The position numbers and the translations under genes are program-made. Below the pieces are notes generated by a model. It saw only the letters and a program-made list of their open reading frames with translations, was not told the DNA's origin and made no database searches. Below, one piece after another: positions 44,601 through 55,142 of a stretch of 64,000 nucleotides of DNA. The DNA is from Aaosphaeria pasadenensis (Eukaryota; Ascomycota; Dothideomycetes; Pleosporales): assembly GCA_022813625.1 (NCBI GenBank), contig JAKLMB010000031.1, positions 62,001 to 126,000 of the forward strand. The letters run 5' to 3'. Each line of letters starts with the position of its first letter. The first letter of the stretch is position 1.

Positions 44601-46916
44601 GAACATTCCTTAAAATCGTAGAGATGATCTGCTTTCCAGTCCACAAAGGTTGAGGTTTCCAGATTGCAGGATTCACGGTCAGGAGGGTATCGTGTGTTGT
44701 ATGGCCGTCTTCTGGTCGCAACGATGCGTATAGAAGCTGATAGTACTCTTCTCGCGTGAAGAACGTGTCACGGTTGGAAAGCCATACACCCATCGAAATA
44801 TGATCCTGAATCAAACCTCGGAGGGGCTTTCCTGCCGTAGCTGACAGATACTGGTGATCCGTATCTGCGATGATGGCAGCTTCCGCGCGGGCAAGCTCAT
44901 TCTGTGGGAAATGCATATTCATCTCGTCTCCGTCGAAATCGGCGTTGTAGGTATTACAATTAGCGTAGTGCATGCGAATCGTTTTCTCACCGGGAAGAAC
45001 ACGAGCACGGTGCACCATCATTGACGGCTTGTGAAGTGTAGGCTGTCGGTTCATGATAACGACATCGCCATTGTTAAGGTGGCGATGAACCTTCTTGTTT
45101 TTGGAGCCATTGACCTGGGTGCCTGAAGGTGCCAGCAGCTGATTTGCAAGGGCTTGTCGTTCCTCGTAGTTTTTCTTTCGCAATGAGAGAACCTGACCAT
45201 GTTCATTTTCGATAGCGACCGCGCCTGGCCATTTATCAGGCCCGTTCAATACCGCCTCTTTCAGTTCGTAGAAGTTGTGGTTTGTCACGGGCTCGGGGAA
45301 GGTGAGCTTCTTTGCGAAGACGGGAGGGACACCAATCTCGTTTGTCTCGATATTCGGGTCAGGCGAAATGACACTACGAGCGGCGAAATTGACACGCTTG
45401 CCCATCATGTTCTTACGGAACATTCCCTCTTTCTTTTCAAGATTCTGCTTGATACCATCTGCGTTCGACCTTCCAGCTAAACCTTGTACGGGGTTGGCAT
45501 CGCGGTCGATTACTGAATTGACAGCACCTTGGAGGTTCACCCATTGTGTCTGGAAGTCTGTGAAGTCTCGTCGCCGACGTCTAGTCTCATCCACTATGCC
45601 CCTCATTTCTTGGGTAATCTCCCTCATGACTTCGCTAGCGCGCATGATGTTCTTGTACAGTGTATTCTTGGGAGACTCTGCAATCGAGTCGCCGGTTTTA
45701 TCCTCCATTCGGTATCGATTGGGGGGGACGAGCACGGCGTGGATGAAAAACATGTCGGCGGAGATCTCGGCACGAGATAGCGATTGCGAATAGGGGCTGT
45801 AAATCAATCGTAATATGTCAGTCTCGTTGTCGAAGAGGAAGACCAACGCAGCACGAACTTCAGCCGCGGTCATGAATACTGGTTCGGCGCTAGTGGTCGT
45901 CTTTGATTTTCGGGAAGCCTGGGTCATAGATTCAGTGGCAACGAGAGAACCATTTGCCTCTGCAGCATCAAGCATCTGCACATCTTCGTCACCGGATGAG
46001 CCCTGCTCGAGATCATAGATTCCTTCATCGGCATTGATCTGCTGTTTCTTTTGAGCCTTCGATTCGCGCTTCATCAACATGTCGAGCGCATTAGGCATGC
46101 GCTTCTCGGCATGGTTCATCTTGGTCTCGTCTGCTTCCGAAAGAGGTTGTCGGAAGATCTTGATGGCTCGGTCCTTGCGAAATCTTGGATTAAGACCGCC
46201 ACAGTTCTTGCAAGCCTTGTTCTTTCCAATCTCATTGAAGAAGTCCTTGAGGAGTTGTTTACGGGCGTCACCGACCGCCTCGTCCTTCTCACAAACGAAT
46301 CGCTTCGAGATACCAGCCTCCTTCATCACGCGCTTAACATATTCATTGCGCTGCTCCACAAGATCGTCTACCTCTTTCTCGGAGTCCGACTCGTCCAGGC
46401 GGCGGTTCTTGCTTTTCGATTTTCCCTGGCCGATCACATCCAGACCACTGTCCATGTCCTCGGCCTCCCGCACGAGGCCGCACCTGATTAGTCGAAGTTT
46501 GCAGACATATTCATTAATGCGCGCGCGAGGAAGCCTAAAGTGGTGACAATAGTGGCACTCGCCACGGAGAAGGCGAACGACTTGATCGAGGAAGGTGACA
46601 TGGTAAACGGGTACGGGAAGTTCTATGTGACCGCAGTGGCCGGGACAGCCGTGAAAAGTTGTCAGACCGCAGGTAGAGCAGCTGGAAAGTATGTCAGAAA
46701 AGAATAATTGGGGACAGTTATGGAGAGAACTGACGCATTGTCGAGAAATGCACCCAAAGCTGCATCATGGAGACCTCCCGAGACTGGGTGAAGAAGGGAA
46801 TCAAAAGTCGTATCATTCTTGATCTGCTTCACCGAGAGCTCGCGGACATCGCCCGCGGAAAGGAAACCAAATTCGACACCCGTTAGGGCAGAGGAAACAG
46901 GGTGTGATGTATTCAT
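41648..46916 (-). CDS. RPA190: RNA polymerase I largest subunit (A190)
   Basis: Exons 46735-46916, 43396-46681 and 41648-43345, with introns of 53 and 50 bases, give about 1,721 residues, near yeast A190 (1,664). The clamp zinc-binding region is formed across the first join (ACSTCGLTTFHGCPGHCGH), and a second CKNCGG lies downstream. The catalytic magnesium-binding loop NADFDGDEMN is near residue 640. The second join restores FFAAKKEYLDKNPDS, followed by GEAVGVVAGQSIGEPSTQMT. An acidic insert rich in Asp/Glu in the C-terminal third (DDESDDGDDDGD; DEDEEQIIDRI) is typical of A190 jaw/expander regions. The enzyme makes the 35S rRNA precursor in the nucleolus. It starts 295 bases from the divergent PRP3 gene. 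Confidence 0.97.
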
Positions 46917-47211
46917 GACAGCTAATTAGGCGCAATTACGCGCATGCCATCAGTAGTTGCTCGATACGGAAGAAAACGACAGTTCGAAGCAAACTGGTGT
47001 TGTAGAGCTAATTGAGAAGCTCAAGAAAAAAAGTTCAAGGTCCGCCAAGATTTCACGGCACTTCTTCGGCAGAACTCAACCCTGCAGATTATTGGCGTCG
47101 TCAAATGTCATCGTTTGTCGTGTCTACACTCACTACAACTTTTCCACCACACAGCATTTGCATCCTACCCTCCCCCGCAAGCCGTGTTTCTTTCATTTCT
47201 GTTACTTCATA
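46917..47211. promoter_or_regulatory. Divergent promoter between RPA190 and PRP3
   Basis: 295 bases lie between the facing-away start codons of an rRNA-synthesis and an mRNA-splicing gene. The PRP3 frame stays open through part of it without an upstream ATG of likely use. Pyrimidine-rich leader sequence precedes the PRP3 ATG. Confidence 0.5.
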
Positions 47212-48822
47212 ATGGTCGAGAAGCGCCCATATCCCGGCGATCATGGCGATGCGAACGGCGTCAAGCGCGTCAAACCCGCCGCCCCTACAAACGTGAACGA
47301 CGTGCTTGCTGCAGCCAGGGCGAAGGCCGCTGCTCAGGCTGCTGCCATCAACGCTCGAATCTCAGCCAGCAAGCCCGGATCGAATGGAGCTTCTGCTTCT
47401 CCCACGCCTCCTCCGCCGGCGGCAGCGCCCGCCGAAGGCTTGGATCGCCTAGCTGCCATGAAAGCCCGTGTTGCCGCGCTTCGTCAAGCTTCTGGTGCAT
47501 CTTCTGCATCTAGCGACGCACCTCCTGTCCGTCCTTCGGCATCATCGACTGTGAGAAACGATGGCAGGCCTTCAGATGTTGGGCCCCGATTTGCGACGAC
47601 TTTAGGCAATCGACGTACCGAATCACCATTACCCCCTAAAGCGCAAACCGCGCCTGTACAAGAAGAAAAGGCCGAAGAACAGAACCCGTATTATGATCCT
47701 AAGGCTGCTCCAGTTGGAAAAGCAAGAGTTGCGCGGGGTCTTCTGTTCAACCAACGAGGCAAATATCTGGACCAGGCATCGAAATTGCGCGCACAGGGTC
47801 GATTAGAGCAGATCAAAGCCATGCTAGCGAAGCAATCACGCCAGGCCGGCTTAGATGAGAACAGCGAGCGAGGATTTCTAGTGCAACAGCCCCCAGATGT
47901 CGAGTGGTGGGACGAAGGTATACTAGAGGACAAGACGTATGACTGCATTGACGACCCTTCGAAGATTAAGATTGATGGCGACGATTCAATCATTACCTTA
48001 TACGTCCAGCATCCTGTGCTCCTAAAAGCGCCGCAAGACCAAAGGCTAGTCGAAGTAAAACCCATGTATCTGACGTCCAAAGAGCAAGCTAAGCTCCGAC
48101 GAATGCGGCGTGCAGAAGAGCACAAAGAGCAGCAGGCGAAGATTCGACTTGGCCTCGAGCCCCCACCCCCACCAAAGGTCAAACGTGGTAACATGATGCG
48201 GGTCATGGGCGAACAAGCAATCGCAGATCCTACAGCCGTGGAGATGCTCGTCGAATCCCAGATCCAGGAGAGGCAGGACAAGCACGAGCAGGCGAACGAA
48301 GAACGGAAGTTGACGAAGGAACAGCGGCACGCGAAACTCGCCGAAAATCAACAGAAGGACGCACAGAAAGGCGTGTACATGTGCGCATTCAAGATCAACA
48401 CCTTGGCATTCAGCAAACACAGATATCAGATTGATATCAATGCCAAACAAAACGCCCTTACTGGTATGACGATAATGAATCCCACCATGAATCTAGTCAT
48501 TGTTGAAGGAGGGGTGCACTCTATCCAGAAATATAAGAAGCTCATGCTCCAACGTATAAAATGGACCGAGAATGGCAAGCCAACCGAAATCCAGGAGGAG
48601 AAACAAGCCGCTGACCCGCAATGGATGAAGTCGGTCGATGAGAAGGGAAACCTCAAGGACCTATCCCATAACAAATGCACGCTCGTCTTCGAAGGTGAAG
48701 TCAAGCAGCGAGCATTCCGAAAATGGGTAGCCAAGATGTGCGAGACCGAGGGTGAGGCCAAGGAGCTCCTAGGGAGGAGCAAGATGGACAGCATGTGGGC
48801 TCTTGCTAAGAGCTCGGACTAA
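47212..48822 (+). CDS. PRP3: U4/U6 snRNP splicing factor Prp3
   Basis: The single-exon frame from the ATG at 47212 gives 536 residues. I chose this ATG, not the in-frame one further upstream, because MVEKRPYPGDHGDANG is a typical start and the upstream stretch is leader-like and overlaps the RPA190 promoter. The N-terminal third is Ala/Ser/Pro-rich. A PRP3 domain follows (about residues 160-390: NPYYDPKAA, RGLLFNQRGKYLDQASKLR, VQQPPDVEWWD). The C-terminal DUF1115-type domain has DINAKQNALTGMTIMNPTMN and YKKLMLQRIKW. Prp3 binds the U4/U6 duplex in the tri-snRNP. The assignment is firm. Confidence 0.95.
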   Translation: MVEKRPYPGDHGDANGVKRVKPAAPTNVNDVLAAARAKAAAQAAAINARISASKPGSNGASASPTPPPPAAAPAEGLDRLAAMKARVAALRQASGASSASSDAPPVRPSASSTVRNDGRPSDVGPRFATTLGNRRTESPLPPKAQTAPVQEEKAEEQNPYYDPKAAPVGKARVARGLLFNQRGKYLDQASKLRAQGRLEQIKAMLAKQSRQAGLDENSERGFLVQQPPDVEWWDEGILEDKTYDCIDDPSKIKIDGDDSIITLYVQHPVLLKAPQDQRLVEVKPMYLTSKEQAKLRRMRRAEEHKEQQAKIRLGLEPPPPPKVKRGNMMRVMGEQAIADPTAVEMLVESQIQERQDKHEQANEERKLTKEQRHAKLAENQQKDAQKGVYMCAFKINTLAFSKHRYQIDINAKQNALTGMTIMNPTMNLVIVEGGVHSIQKYKKLMLQRIKWTENGKPTEIQEEKQAADPQWMKSVDEKGNLKDLSHNKCTLVFEGEVKQRAFRKWVAKMCETEGEAKELLGRSKMDSMWALAKSSD

Positions 48823-49476
48823 ACTTCTATTGTGCAATTACAGTACCGATTTCTTTCAGCGACTTTGACTTCTTTATTTCGGCATCGACTGCCCACGGAT
48901 GTAAGTCTCACTTGAAATTACCTACCTATCTATAGGCGAGAGATATTTATATTAATGCAAATCGCTTCAATTAGACCTGATGTGTCCATCTTGACACCAT
49001 GACATAGGCATACAGGCAATCACATTCCCCTTGTAACATTATACCCAGAAGCCAATTGTACACCGGTGGGTGTGACCAAAGCAGCTGCCCAAGGCATCAA
49101 GTATTTGATTGGAGTGCTAAGTATGTCTCTTTTTTTTAATCCTCTCCTCTGCTTTTGCTCAGTGCAAATTTTGCCCAACGTTTGTCCATCAATGCTGTGA
49201 ATATCGTTGAGCCCGGGAATTCTAGGCACCTGGAGCGAACTTACCGTGTAGGCTACCCCGTGAAGCAATGCAAGAGCGAATCTTAGGTTGCACTTTCCCA
49301 AACATCTCGTGCTTGTATGTTATGACCAGTCTGTTTTCTGGTGTTCTGCTCTCAATCAAAACATTCACAATATCTTAACGGCCCAACAACTCTTTTGTTA
49401 CCACACATCCACTACTGATAATCCACGCACAGATTCATCAGTATACACTCACTCATAACCGCTATCAAGCAATGAC
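48823..49476. other. Intergenic with a possible but unsupported short transcript
   Basis: It holds the PRP3 3' flank and the upstream region of the small membrane-protein gene. A minus-strand frame at 49020-49301 contains a strong GTAAGT donor after 19 codons, but no convincing protein results from splicing it. Confidence 0.4.
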
Positions 49477-49878
49477 ATGGCATTCGTAGCATCCACCTTA
49501 ACTGAGTTTGCTTCGATGTTCTATCCTCCGGGTTGGACAATCTTGATTTCGTGTCTTTTGCTCACCATTCTTGTCGAACTCTGTTTCAGATTCACCATGG
49601 AACTCAGATATGAGCAAGTTCGGCCAGGCCATGGAACATTGCATATCAAGATATCGAAACGCGCATATGCTCAGTTTGACACCATCTCTGAGGCGCTCGA
49701 CGCATTACGTGACGAGGGAGAAAGACAGCAGGAAGCTGAAAAAGAACTGGAAGAGACTATACACGAGATGAACGCTGTTCTTAACAACATGAGACGTGAC
49801 ATACACAGAAATAGCCAGGCAATGATGCGTCTAGAAGCAGAGTCGAACAGCGATGAACACTATCCGATGGGCGAGTAG
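49477..49878 (+). CDS. Small membrane-anchored coiled-coil protein of unknown function
   Basis: The 133-residue frame begins MAFVASTLTEFASMFYPP and has one hydrophobic segment at about residues 20-38 (WTILISCLLLTILVELCF). A charged helix with heptad character follows at about 75-120 (EALDALRDEGERQQEAEKEL and on), and the tail is acidic. A five-codon out-of-frame ATG (49472) precedes the start and could reduce its use. I do not recognise a family. Ordered N-terminal anchor plus coiled coil is better than expected from chance, but expression is unproven. Confidence 0.5.
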   Translation: MAFVASTLTEFASMFYPPGWTILISCLLLTILVELCFRFTMELRYEQVRPGHGTLHIKISKRAYAQFDTISEALDALRDEGERQQEAEKELEETIHEMNAVLNNMRRDIHRNSQAMMRLEAESNSDEHYPMGE

Positions 49879-50126
49879 CGGACGGCATCTAGTTGACCCA
49901 ACCCCGACCGCCCGAGTCACTACTGTACTGTACTCGTACTTATCCACTATTACTATTCCTCTGTCTTCGGTCCAGGAAGACAATACACTGAACATAAAAC
50001 CTCCATCATTGATACAACCAATGCCCAGATAATTCTTCAACCCCTACAAAGAAAACCCCTCACCAACTCCCCCGCAATCACCAATTTCCAAGCATAAGTT
50101 GCATCCAAAACCCAAAAACAACAACA

Positions 50127-50492
50127 ATGACCACCACCTCCACCCCCCTCCCCATCCTCTCCTCCAAACCCGACTATCACGCCGCTATCTCCCATCCCGG
50201 CGTCACCGTCCTCCAAGCCACAGCCCCCTGGTGCGCACAATGCGCCGCCATCGCGCCCGCAGTCCAGTCGATGATCTCCGATTTCCCAGATGTGCGCTTC
50301 TACACCTTCGACGTCGAGCAGGCGCCGGATCTCGCTCACGAACTGGGCGTCACTTTCTTGCCGACTTTCAGCGTGTTTAAGGATGGATTTATTGTGGAGG
50401 GGGTGAGGGGCACGAAGGCGGAGAAGCTTAGGAAGGTAATTAGGGAGAGTTTGGAGGATGACAGTGTAGAAGGTGACGATAGGATTGCTTGA
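50127..50492 (+). CDS. Thioredoxin with WCAQC active site
   Basis: The single-exon frame gives 121 residues, about thioredoxin length plus a short acidic tail. The active-site region is TAPWCAQCAAIAP near residues 31-44, where most thioredoxins have WCGPC. The fold is otherwise canonical: VLQATAPWC strand, FYTFDVEQAPDLA, the cis-Pro loop TFLPTFSVFKDG, and a final helix TKAEKLRKVI. Both Cys residues are present, so dithiol-disulfide exchange is expected, but the altered dipeptide between them should change the redox potential. It lacks a targeting peptide that I can see, so it is probably cytosolic. Confidence 0.88.
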   Translation: MTTTSTPLPILSSKPDYHAAISHPGVTVLQATAPWCAQCAAIAPAVQSMISDFPDVRFYTFDVEQAPDLAHELGVTFLPTFSVFKDGFIVEGVRGTKAEKLRKVIRESLEDDSVEGDDRIA

Positions 50493-51145
50493 TGTTCTAG
50501 TTTCTTTGCGCCCTTGATATGGTAGAGGGTGCAGAGAGTAGTCTTGCTGTCATGCTACGCTCTGTCTTGGTCTCTTTGCTTCTCGGTTGGCGTTGCGCGT
50601 GCAGTAATGGTCGCGTCCGCAATTCTCCCCTACACAACAATAAACAAAGTAATAATGATTAAAATTCGTGGAAGATAGTTTTTAACTATTCATTATGTTA
50701 TAAGATGTGATTAAAAATGAAAATAGTTGTTATGCGCATTATAAAGGGTTTTTCTCAAGGTTAAAAACAGAAAAATGAAGAGACCAAAACCAACTGCACA
50801 AGAATTTACAGAGAGCTTTATCGATTGTGAAGTTATTTAGTTTCTTGAATAGGTCGAACTTTGACTGTGTCTTACTACACTCCATGAACCGCACAAAAAA
50901 CTATTGCTTTATGATTCCTTAGAACTACGATTCCCCTGAACTCCTAATACCCAAGTTGCTCGTAAACGACAATTCCTACCCTCGTTCACAGTAGATCGAT
51001 AGACACACTTTACCGCCCATGGACTAGGAAAACCCCGTAAAAGAAAGAAAAGAAATCAAAACAGGGTATAGACAAGATACAAAAATCCAATACGCTCCAT
51101 TCATGAATCATCACCGTCACCACTTCCCATCCTTTCAGTCCAAAA
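50493..51145. other. Intergenic between convergent genes
   Basis: This is AT-rich 3' flank of the thioredoxin gene and of the surface-protein gene. No gene seen. Confidence 0.5.
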
Positions 51146-53436
51146 TCATAGCACGCACATCGCGCCCGCCAACGCCGCCAACGAAACGACAAGACTCTGC
51201 CACACGAGCGAACCGCCGAAGATAGGCGACACCATAGTCGTTTTCGCGGCACTGCCCGTGAACTCAGGCAGCGAATTGTTTCCAGCCCCGGTTCCCGTGG
51301 CGGTGGAATAAGGGTTTCCGTACGTTGCAGATGGATCGAAGCCGTAAGTAGCAGACGGGGCCCCCGAGCCCGATGGCAGGATCGTATCATTCTCTGGTAC
51401 CGGATAGGGAGGGAAGGCATGGCGGAAGTCGAGTGCTGGGGGTGTGGCCAGGGCCGGGACGGGGCTGTTGTCACTGAGGGGGTTGTTCCTGTTTTGAATG
51501 GGTGAGGGGGCGGATGTAGGGTTGCAGGACTTGTCGAACGTGCTTGCGGTCTCGAAGATGGGGATGCGGGTGCTGGCGGGTTCGAGGAGGGGGAGGTTGA
51601 GAACCATTTCCACACCGATGGCGACGCCGATGTTTTCTGCTGTCACCTGGAGGGGTTTGGCGTCGCGTGGTGTGAGTCCGCCTTGTGGAGGAGCGACTGG
51701 ACTGCTTGGTACTGCTGCTGCTGGCGGTGCTGCTGGAGGTGCTGCTGGAGGTGCTGCTGGAGGTGCTGCTGGAGGTGCTGCTGGAGGTGCTGCTGGAGGT
51801 GCCGCTGGAGGAGCTACTGGTGGTGCAGGTGCAGGTGCCGCTGGAGGAGCTGGAGCTGGAGCTTGAACTGCTGGCGGTGGTGGTGCCGGTGCAGCACAAC
51901 TGGGGTCGGGTTCAGTCGTGAGCCGGAGGTTGGACTTGGGGAGGTCCAGGTTGATGGAGACCTCGGCTTGGAATCTACTAAGTACGTCGAAGCCGACGTT
52001 GACGGCAGCTCTCATGCTGAGGTCGAAGAACATATCAAGATCACTCACCCCAGCCATCGTGGGTAGAGGCGTCAGTGTGGTGTTGGGAAAGCCAAAGATA
52101 CCGCTGGCAGGTAGATTCGCGAGGTCAAGCCTGATGGACGATTTCTCGGGAACCTGAAGGAACATTAGCATGAGTGCGCAAGATAAGATTTGCATGGACA
52201 TGGGATTCAGACCTTCATTGCAAAGCCCGTATTCAGTTCCAATGGGCTATCAGACATATTGAAAGCTGCGTGGATGGCAGCAGTATACGTGAGACCTGCC
52301 TTTCCGACGTTTGGAATGGCAAAACCAACCACCGGGATTGCAAGATATTCAATGTCGTACGATCCACCTCGCTTGAGCTGAGCGAAAAGCTCAATATGTG
52401 CGCTGACATCGTTGGCGGCCAACTCAAAGAATCCGCTTTTGATTGCACTCAGTCGGGGCTTCTTGTGGCCTTTGTCGACACCAAAGATGAGCGTGCTCAT
52501 GTCGACGTCGATGGAGCCTCTGCTGAGAACGATGTTACCTGTGGTAGTACAATTCTTGCATCCGATATCTACGGGCAAATCTGGCTGTGCCGTAAGATCT
52601 GCGAGACCGCTCAAGAACCTGTCTGAGCCAAAGGTGGTGTTGATGTTTGAAGACGCGATGTCTAAGGTGGCATTTTTGATATCTGCTGGATCGTCTGTGG
52701 GGACACTCAATGCTAGCATTTGAGGAGGCGCTGTCGGAGTTGGATCTTGCCTGCGAAGCATACGCAACTTTCGAAAATCCTCGTGTCGTCTGATGATATG
52801 GCTCTCATCGGTGCTCCCGAAGTCGATTGTAACGCTCGAAAATGCCTCTTCCCATTCTTTCGAGATGATTGTCAGATCGAGCGTGAGACCATCATCAGCT
52901 TCGTCTACTTTATCGACCCTGAGATTGTCAATTATGAATCCGAAATCTTCATACAGTCGAACCTACTTGTAGAACGAGCGTTCACCCTCGGCGTTGCAGC
53001 CCTCATGAGAGGTGATTATCACGCCGCCGTGGCAAGCATTTCGTGTATCTTTGGCATGAACCTTATCACCAAAGCGAAGCTTTATTGAATCGCCCTTGCA
53101 CTCTACATCTTGAAGATGATGATCAATATCTTCCAGCTTCAATACAGGTCCCTCAGAGCCGACTTTGACCTGTGATGCAAATACAGTCTGGCCATTTGCT
53201 CCTGTAATCGCTATCAATAGAATGCATAATACTGGGACTATGCATAACATACCGTCAACATATGATAGGGAGGCTGAGAACTTCTTTTCGATCTTGTTGC
53301 TCCGTCGGTATAGATCCGAACTCCGTGTGGCAGCCCGCAATACTCGTTCGCCACTAGGTGGAGTAGATGTTGCCTCGACAGAGAGGAGTGTTGATGCCAG
53401 TAAAATAGAAACCTCTGGAAAGAATTGGAGCCTCAT
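51146..53436 (-). CDS. Secreted GPI-anchor-type surface protein with proline/alanine repeat
   Basis: Four exons (53253-53436, 52967-53201, 52213-52918, 51146-52153) with introns of 51, 48 and 59 bases give about 710 residues. The third donor is the weak GTCTGA, but the join K|VPEKSS keeps frame through a conserved-looking region. Residues 1-22 form a signal peptide (LLASTLLSVEA). The central part is beta-rich with Cys pairs (DIGCKNC). A PPAA repeat lies near residue 425. Ser/Thr-rich sequence and a hydrophobic end (SLVVSLAALAGAMCVL) fit a GPI anchor signal. The two-part layout resembles fungal proteins annotated as DUF7029 plus DUF7223; that name is from memory. The role is probably at the cell wall. 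Confidence 0.8.
51726..51809. repeat. 12-base minisatellite, seven units, within the surface-protein gene
   Basis: Seven units of GGTGCTGCTGGA (last one GGTGCCGCTGGA) encode repeated Pro-Pro-Ala-Ala on the minus strand. In-frame length change would leave the protein intact. Confidence 0.9.
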
Positions 53437-55142
53437 AGTACCTGTTTGTTGTTGGTGTGTGTGGTAGTGATGCGGTCATACGCAGCATGTAAAGGTTCAG
53501 AATGAGTGAGTGGAGTTCCTTGAAGTACGACCCAGGTGCTGGACGAAATGATTGAGCAGCAACAGAATGAATGTGAGAAAGAAACTCAAATCTGATCAAA
53601 TTGGAGATAGATAGATAATTGAAGATCGCAAAATTTCGTGGGCATAAGGTGGAGTAGACTTGAATATATGGGCTGGTGCCCTCCGGCATTGCCAGTGAGG
53701 ACGGTCATTTGGGGTGTTTCTTGCGGACTCCTGTTCCAAAATCAGACTAGAGATCGTGCTTTCTGCTGAATGAGGTTGCATAAAATTTACTGAGTATTCA
53801 TATGTTTCTAATATCCCGATGTAGGTTTTATGTGAATTCACTCCCATCCCTGCCGTTGTTCGTGAATCTAATTGGTGCATGGATGCGCATAAAGTCCGGT
53901 CCTGTTAGAGGTTGCGGCGATGTGCGAAGTATGAAGTTGAGCCGCGGTCGAAATCGTCAAGTCGAATACAAAGAAAACTTAAATAAAGATCATTCAGAAA
54001 ATGATTGTTATGGAAGTATCAATTCTTTCGACTTGGTCAACGAGGGAGGACGTCTGTTGGGAACGCAAAGGAGGGAGGCACTAATCTGTTTTCGGATCAA
54101 TAGGGAAGTTGGTACTGTAGTATAACGAGTATCGCGAATGCCGTGCGTGGAGTGTATCCTACGAGTAGGTACGAGAACCTGTTACTGCTAATTCCTCGTA
54201 CGAGCGCACTCTCGAAATCATTATCAATAGAAAAGGATGATTTGTTATTCTCCGCTTACAATGGCCTTATGCTCCCATCTACGTTCGTTCAAAGTTCACC
54301 GAACGATGATACCTTCCTTCCGTGTCGATCTTAGGACCCGGACACTGTACGTACATGTCTTGAATATCCCGGGATCGACCCGTATCCTCGATCTCGAACA
54401 AAAATATCTTTGAGTAGTGAGTCGATGATCGCCGTTACATCTAACCTCACAGTACAGTTACTGTCTGGAAATCAGATAATTGCGACGCGGATTCCTGTTC
54501 TCCCGCTGCCTATCTCTTGCACACAGGGCCCTATTCGTTTCCCTATACCTACGAAGTCATCCCTGGTGAGACCTCGCAGATTCACCTGCAATACCTAAAC
54601 ATTTAGCTATTGTCCATGTCGACGTTGCATCGGAAGCTTCATCTCTTGACTCCTGTGGTCATTGCCGACAACGACATTGCCGATGGCGACGGAATTTGCC
54701 GATCTTATCAAGCGGAGCTCCACCTCCGAACAACGTCCTCAATAACATAATAGTGCACCTCAAGAGGTAAATCCTTTCGTTTGTTATTGGACAGTTCCAT
54801 ATTATCATTACGACGCAGCCATGCTAGTGTCAAAATGCAAAGTGCTGAGTTTGCGATGAGGATGGTGATTTGTTACCTGCACAGTAGAGGGCGGAGGGCA
54901 AAGTTTACTTTTTGTACCAGTATTATTACCCCACTGCCGTCATCGGTCCGAGCTCCTCAGTAAGCTTCAATTATATCTACCTATTGCCGCACCTTACGAG
55001 CGCACCCCACTATTGCGCAATTACTGCGTGACAATCCCTTTTATATATTTACGTAGTCCATACTGTAGTTATATCTTCATAATTACCACCCGTTTCCATT
55101 TATTCCTTTCTGCCATTCTAAAAGCCTACGTGTCTTCCAATC
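53437..55142. other. Intergenic between divergent genes, 1.7 kb
   Basis: No gene seen. It includes the promoters of the surface-protein gene (minus) and of the oxoprolinase gene (plus). Short open frames have no protein features. Confidence 0.5.

Noticed and set aside
46957..47211. Longer N-terminus for PRP3 from an upstream in-frame start
   Set aside because: The extension is leader-like, lies in the RPA190/PRP3 promoter, and the internal MVEKRPYPGDH start is typical of the family.
49020..49301. Minus-strand short gene with a strong GTAAGT donor
   Set aside because: Every acceptor tried gives either an early stop or an unrecognisable 44-residue peptide.
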